NCBI GenBank assembly: GCA_016710065.1
Contig: JADJLP010000015.1
Location: forward strand, 581,113-645,112
Length of the DNA stretch: 64,000 nt
Source: Candidatus Ideonella esbjergensis
Lineage (GTDB): Bacteria; Pseudomonadota; Gammaproteobacteria; Burkholderiales; Burkholderiaceae_C
Reading direction: 5' to 3'
Shown: piece by piece, positions 61,940-64,000 of the stretch
How positions within the stretch are numbered: the first letter of the stretch is position 1
How the letters are laid out: every line of letters starts with the position of its first letter
Made by a program: the position numbers and the translations under genes
Notes under the pieces: model-generated
The model's input: the letters and a program-made list of their open reading frames with translations, nothing else
Database searches by the model: none
What the model was told of the DNA's origin: nothing

Positions 61940-64000
61940 TCAGGAGCTGACCGTCCACGGCACGTTCACGAATGCCAGTTCGTCGCTTGTATCGCCGGCC
62001 TGCGACAGCACGAGGCTCGTGGCGTCTGCAGTCGTGTTGTCCCGACGGTACGTAAAGCGCAGGCAGTACTCCGCGGCCGCCAACTCGGTGCCAGCCGGCC
62101 CCGCACCTGGCACAAACACCAACATGCCGGTGCCGTCCGCGGCGCGCAGGACACGTGCCGATGGCACGCCGCCGTACGCGGCGTCGGGCAGAAAGCGCCG
62201 CAGGTGCCTCTCCTGTCCGGTTGTGTCGACAACTCGAATGTCCACACCCGGCCCATTCAGACGCGGCCGGAACGTGGCGGATGCCGCGCCTTGGAACAAG
62301 TGCTCCTCCCCCGCACCGGCGGCTAGGGCCGCGTCGGCTACGCGGCCCGCGAATACGCGCAGGCGGCGGCCGGCAGCGCGCCAGCCTAGCGCGGCGCCGA
62401 ACTGGTGCCAATCCTCCCACTTCGGCAGCACATGGCGGACCTCGAATGCTGACCATGTCGCCGCGACCCCGTCGAGCGCCAGCACACCTGCGCGGCCGCT
62501 CGCGAGCGTGCCGTCCTGGATGTCGAACAGAAGTGCAGCGTCCACCCACGCGCGCAAACGCTTGCCTATCGCTTCGACCACGAGTTCCATCGAGGTCGTT
62601 TGTGCGGCGGCCGTCCACAGCACCGTCGAGACGCCATTCGCGCGGCGCACCAGTCGCCGCTGCCCGGCGACGTCGTCGAACAAGAGCCGGTAGTGATTGT
62701 CGGCATCTTGCCAACGGAACACGACTCCAACTGCGCCGCTCGCGGGCGCTTCGAAGGCGGCTGCGACGCGCACGTCAGCCCAGGCGGCGTCACCGATGAC
62801 GGCGGCGCTGCCTGAGTCATCGAGCCTGGCCCCCGACGGCGCCACTGCGAACAGCGTTGCGTTCTGCCTCAGTGTGCGTCGCGCGACCTGCCAGTTCGAC
62901 GAAATCCCGATGCCGCCATGATCGTGAATGGCCCATGGGCCGAGCGTGCGGGCCAAACTCGCGACGGTCACACGCTCGAATCTCGCAGATGACCGATCCC
63001 AGCTGTAGAAGCCGACAGAACCGCGTGCGAGATCGCTGTCGAACACTTCCGCAATCTGTTTTCCGTCCACCGTGACTCGCAGCCGGCTGCCGAGCACCTC
63101 GAATGCAACTTCGTACGGCCGCCCGAGCGCGAGCGGGAACCGCTGCGAATGGAGAGCGCTCGTCACACCGTTCACACGCTTCGTCAGCTCGCAAACTTTG
63201 CGAGTGCCATCGAACGCAAAGCGGTAGTGGTTGTCCGCATCCTGGAACCGCAGCACGACGCCCACGGCTCCTATCGCGTTCGCGCTCACCCGCGCCACGA
63301 TGCGGACCTCGCGCCAATCGGCGGTGGCGAAAACCGCGTACGTCCCCTGACGCGCGGGCAGCGCGACCGACGTGTCGGTCACGAGGTAGTCGCCGTCCTG
63401 CCGGAGAACACCCCGGTTGGTAATCCATGAGGCCTTGCCGATGCCACCCCGCGCGTTCGCCGTCGCGAGCTCCGTGAGATCAACAAGCGCCGGTTGCCAG
63501 ATGCGAGCCACCTGCGGTACCTCGGCCAGCTGATCCGAGTTCAGGTCTGCATTGAAGAGGACCGTACCGTCCGGATTCGCGGGTGCGTTCGTGCTCGGTA
63601 GGCTGCGGGTCTGGATGCGCCATCCGCTGACATCCTCACCGACGTCGAGCAGAACGGTGACGGACTCATCGTTGGCGAGCGGCGCTGTCGGGTCTGCGAA
63701 TGCCGCGCGAATCACATGTGTGCCGTTTGCAGGCAACGGCAGGAGCGTCTGCGCCTGGGCGCGAGTCAGTTCGACCGACGTGCGCCGCCAGTCGATCGGC
63801 TCCGCGGTGCGCACGAGCAGGCCCATCGGCGTGCCACCCTGTTCGATGCGGCTCACGTCCACACGAACAAGCGACTGATGGGCCGCTGTGCCCAATGCTT
63901 TTAACGCCAGTTCGTCGTAGGCACGCGCTTCCGGCTCGCCAGGCGGCTGACTGACCGCGTTGAGCGCAACCGCCCTACCAAGCGCAGCCGCTACGCCGTT
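61940..64000 (-). CDS. Large protein with two LamG-like repeats, 5' end cut off
   Basis: At least 686 residues; the frame stays open to the window edge, so the start is missing. An N-terminal beta-rich part (TGTHVIRAAF-like, VTVLLDVGEDVSGW) is followed by two copies of a concanavalin/LamG-type module, each with the same core (GVVLRFQDADNHYRFAFD near 63220, GVVFRWQDADNHYRLLFDD near 62690), about 175 residues apart. Such modules bind carbohydrate or protein ligands outside the cell. No signal peptide can be judged. May belong to a surface or injection-type structure, but that is speculation. Confidence 0.75.
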   Translation of the reverse strand, partial: NGVAAALGRAVALNAVSQPPGEPEARAYDELALKALGTAAHQSLVRVDVSRIEQGGTPMGLLVRTAEPIDWRRTSVELTRAQAQTLLPLPANGTHVIRAAFADPTAPLANDESVTVLLDVGEDVSGWRIQTRSLPSTNAPANPDGTVLFNADLNSDQLAEVPQVARIWQPALVDLTELATANARGGIGKASWITNRGVLRQDGDYLVTDTSVALPARQGTYAVFATADWREVRIVARVSANAIGAVGVVLRFQDADNHYRFAFDGTRKVCELTKRVNGVTSALHSQRFPLALGRPYEVAFEVLGSRLRVTVDGKQIAEVFDSDLARGSVGFYSWDRSSARFERVTVASLARTLGPWAIHDHGGIGISSNWQVARRTLRQNATLFAVAPSGARLDDSGSAAVIGDAAWADVRVAAAFEAPASGAVGVVFRWQDADNHYRLLFDDVAGQRRLVRRANGVSTVLWTAAAQTTSMELVVEAIGKRLRAWVDAALLFDIQDGTLASGRAGVLALDGVAATWSAFEVRHVLPKWEDWHQFGAALGWRAAGRRLRVFAGRVADAALAAGAGEEHLFQGAASATFRPRLNGPGVDIRVVDTTGQERHLRRFLPDAAYGGVPSARVLRAADGTGMLVFVPGAGPAGTELAAAEYCLRFTYRRDNTTADATSLVLSQAGDTSDELAFVNVPWTVSS

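Noticed and set aside
49923..64000. Complete prophage or integrative element
   Set aside because: No integrase, replication or structural phage genes and no second attachment repeat were seen.

Overview
The window looks like a high-GC betaproteobacterial chromosome, most likely order Burkholderiales near Comamonadaceae. The evidence is gene content (glpSTPQ-type glycerol uptake, beta-type TrpS with a C-terminal extension, SHP/diheme cytochrome operon, LplT, PurU, TTC38-like protein) and many short operons. No rRNA is present. All names come from reading the translated sequence; no database search was run.

Left part (1-7.7 kb): a glycerol module. Minus strand: glpD, glpS, glpT, glpP and the first codons of glpQ, cut by the window edge. 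Plus strand: the repressor glpR, then glpK and a HAD hydrolase. GTTCGTTT repeats in the glpD/glpR divergent gap are likely GlpR operators. At 8.28-10.34 kb a group II intron with its maturase sits 2 nt upstream of the dbpA start codon.

11.8-15.9 kb is a metal or siderophore uptake set (DUF2946-like protein, TonB-dependent receptor, PepSY membrane protein). The PepSY gene is interrupted by an almost pure-G stretch that is probably a sequencing or assembly artefact. 15.9-34.5 kb is housekeeping and small accessory genes: diguanylate cyclase, MBL hydrolase, trpS, a Doc/AbrB-type toxin-antitoxin pair with a perfect palindromic operator, VOC proteins, acyltransferase, transporters, amidase, LysR, and a five-gene operon coding SHP-like cytochrome, diheme cytochrome c, cytochrome b and a QseBC-like two-component system.

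34.7-49.8 kb: aromatic aminotransferase, DUF2332 protein, Crp-like regulator, an orphan LanC-like cyclase, glutathione peroxidase, EamA transporter, LplT, alanine racemase, ArfB, an ABC-2 exporter, PurU, YheT hydrolase and a cytochrome c5-like protein. Palindromic REP-like elements of one family are scattered between genes.

After tRNA-Arg(CCG) at 49.9 kb the character changes. From 50 to 62 kb there are eroded or frameshifted genes (P450, flavoprotein, S9 peptidase, trypsin-like protease, IS5-type transposase), an AT-richer cassette with two exported proteins and a frameshifted Cys/His amidase-like protein, a MerR-HTH/citrate-synthase fusion that lacks its key histidines, a lipoprotein, and at the right edge a large protein with two LamG-like repeats. 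This stretch is an accessory island, a region of poor consensus quality, or both. The most interesting candidates for new biology are the amidase cassette (51.7-54.0 kb), the protease/LamG locus (59.4-64 kb) and the orphan LanC gene.
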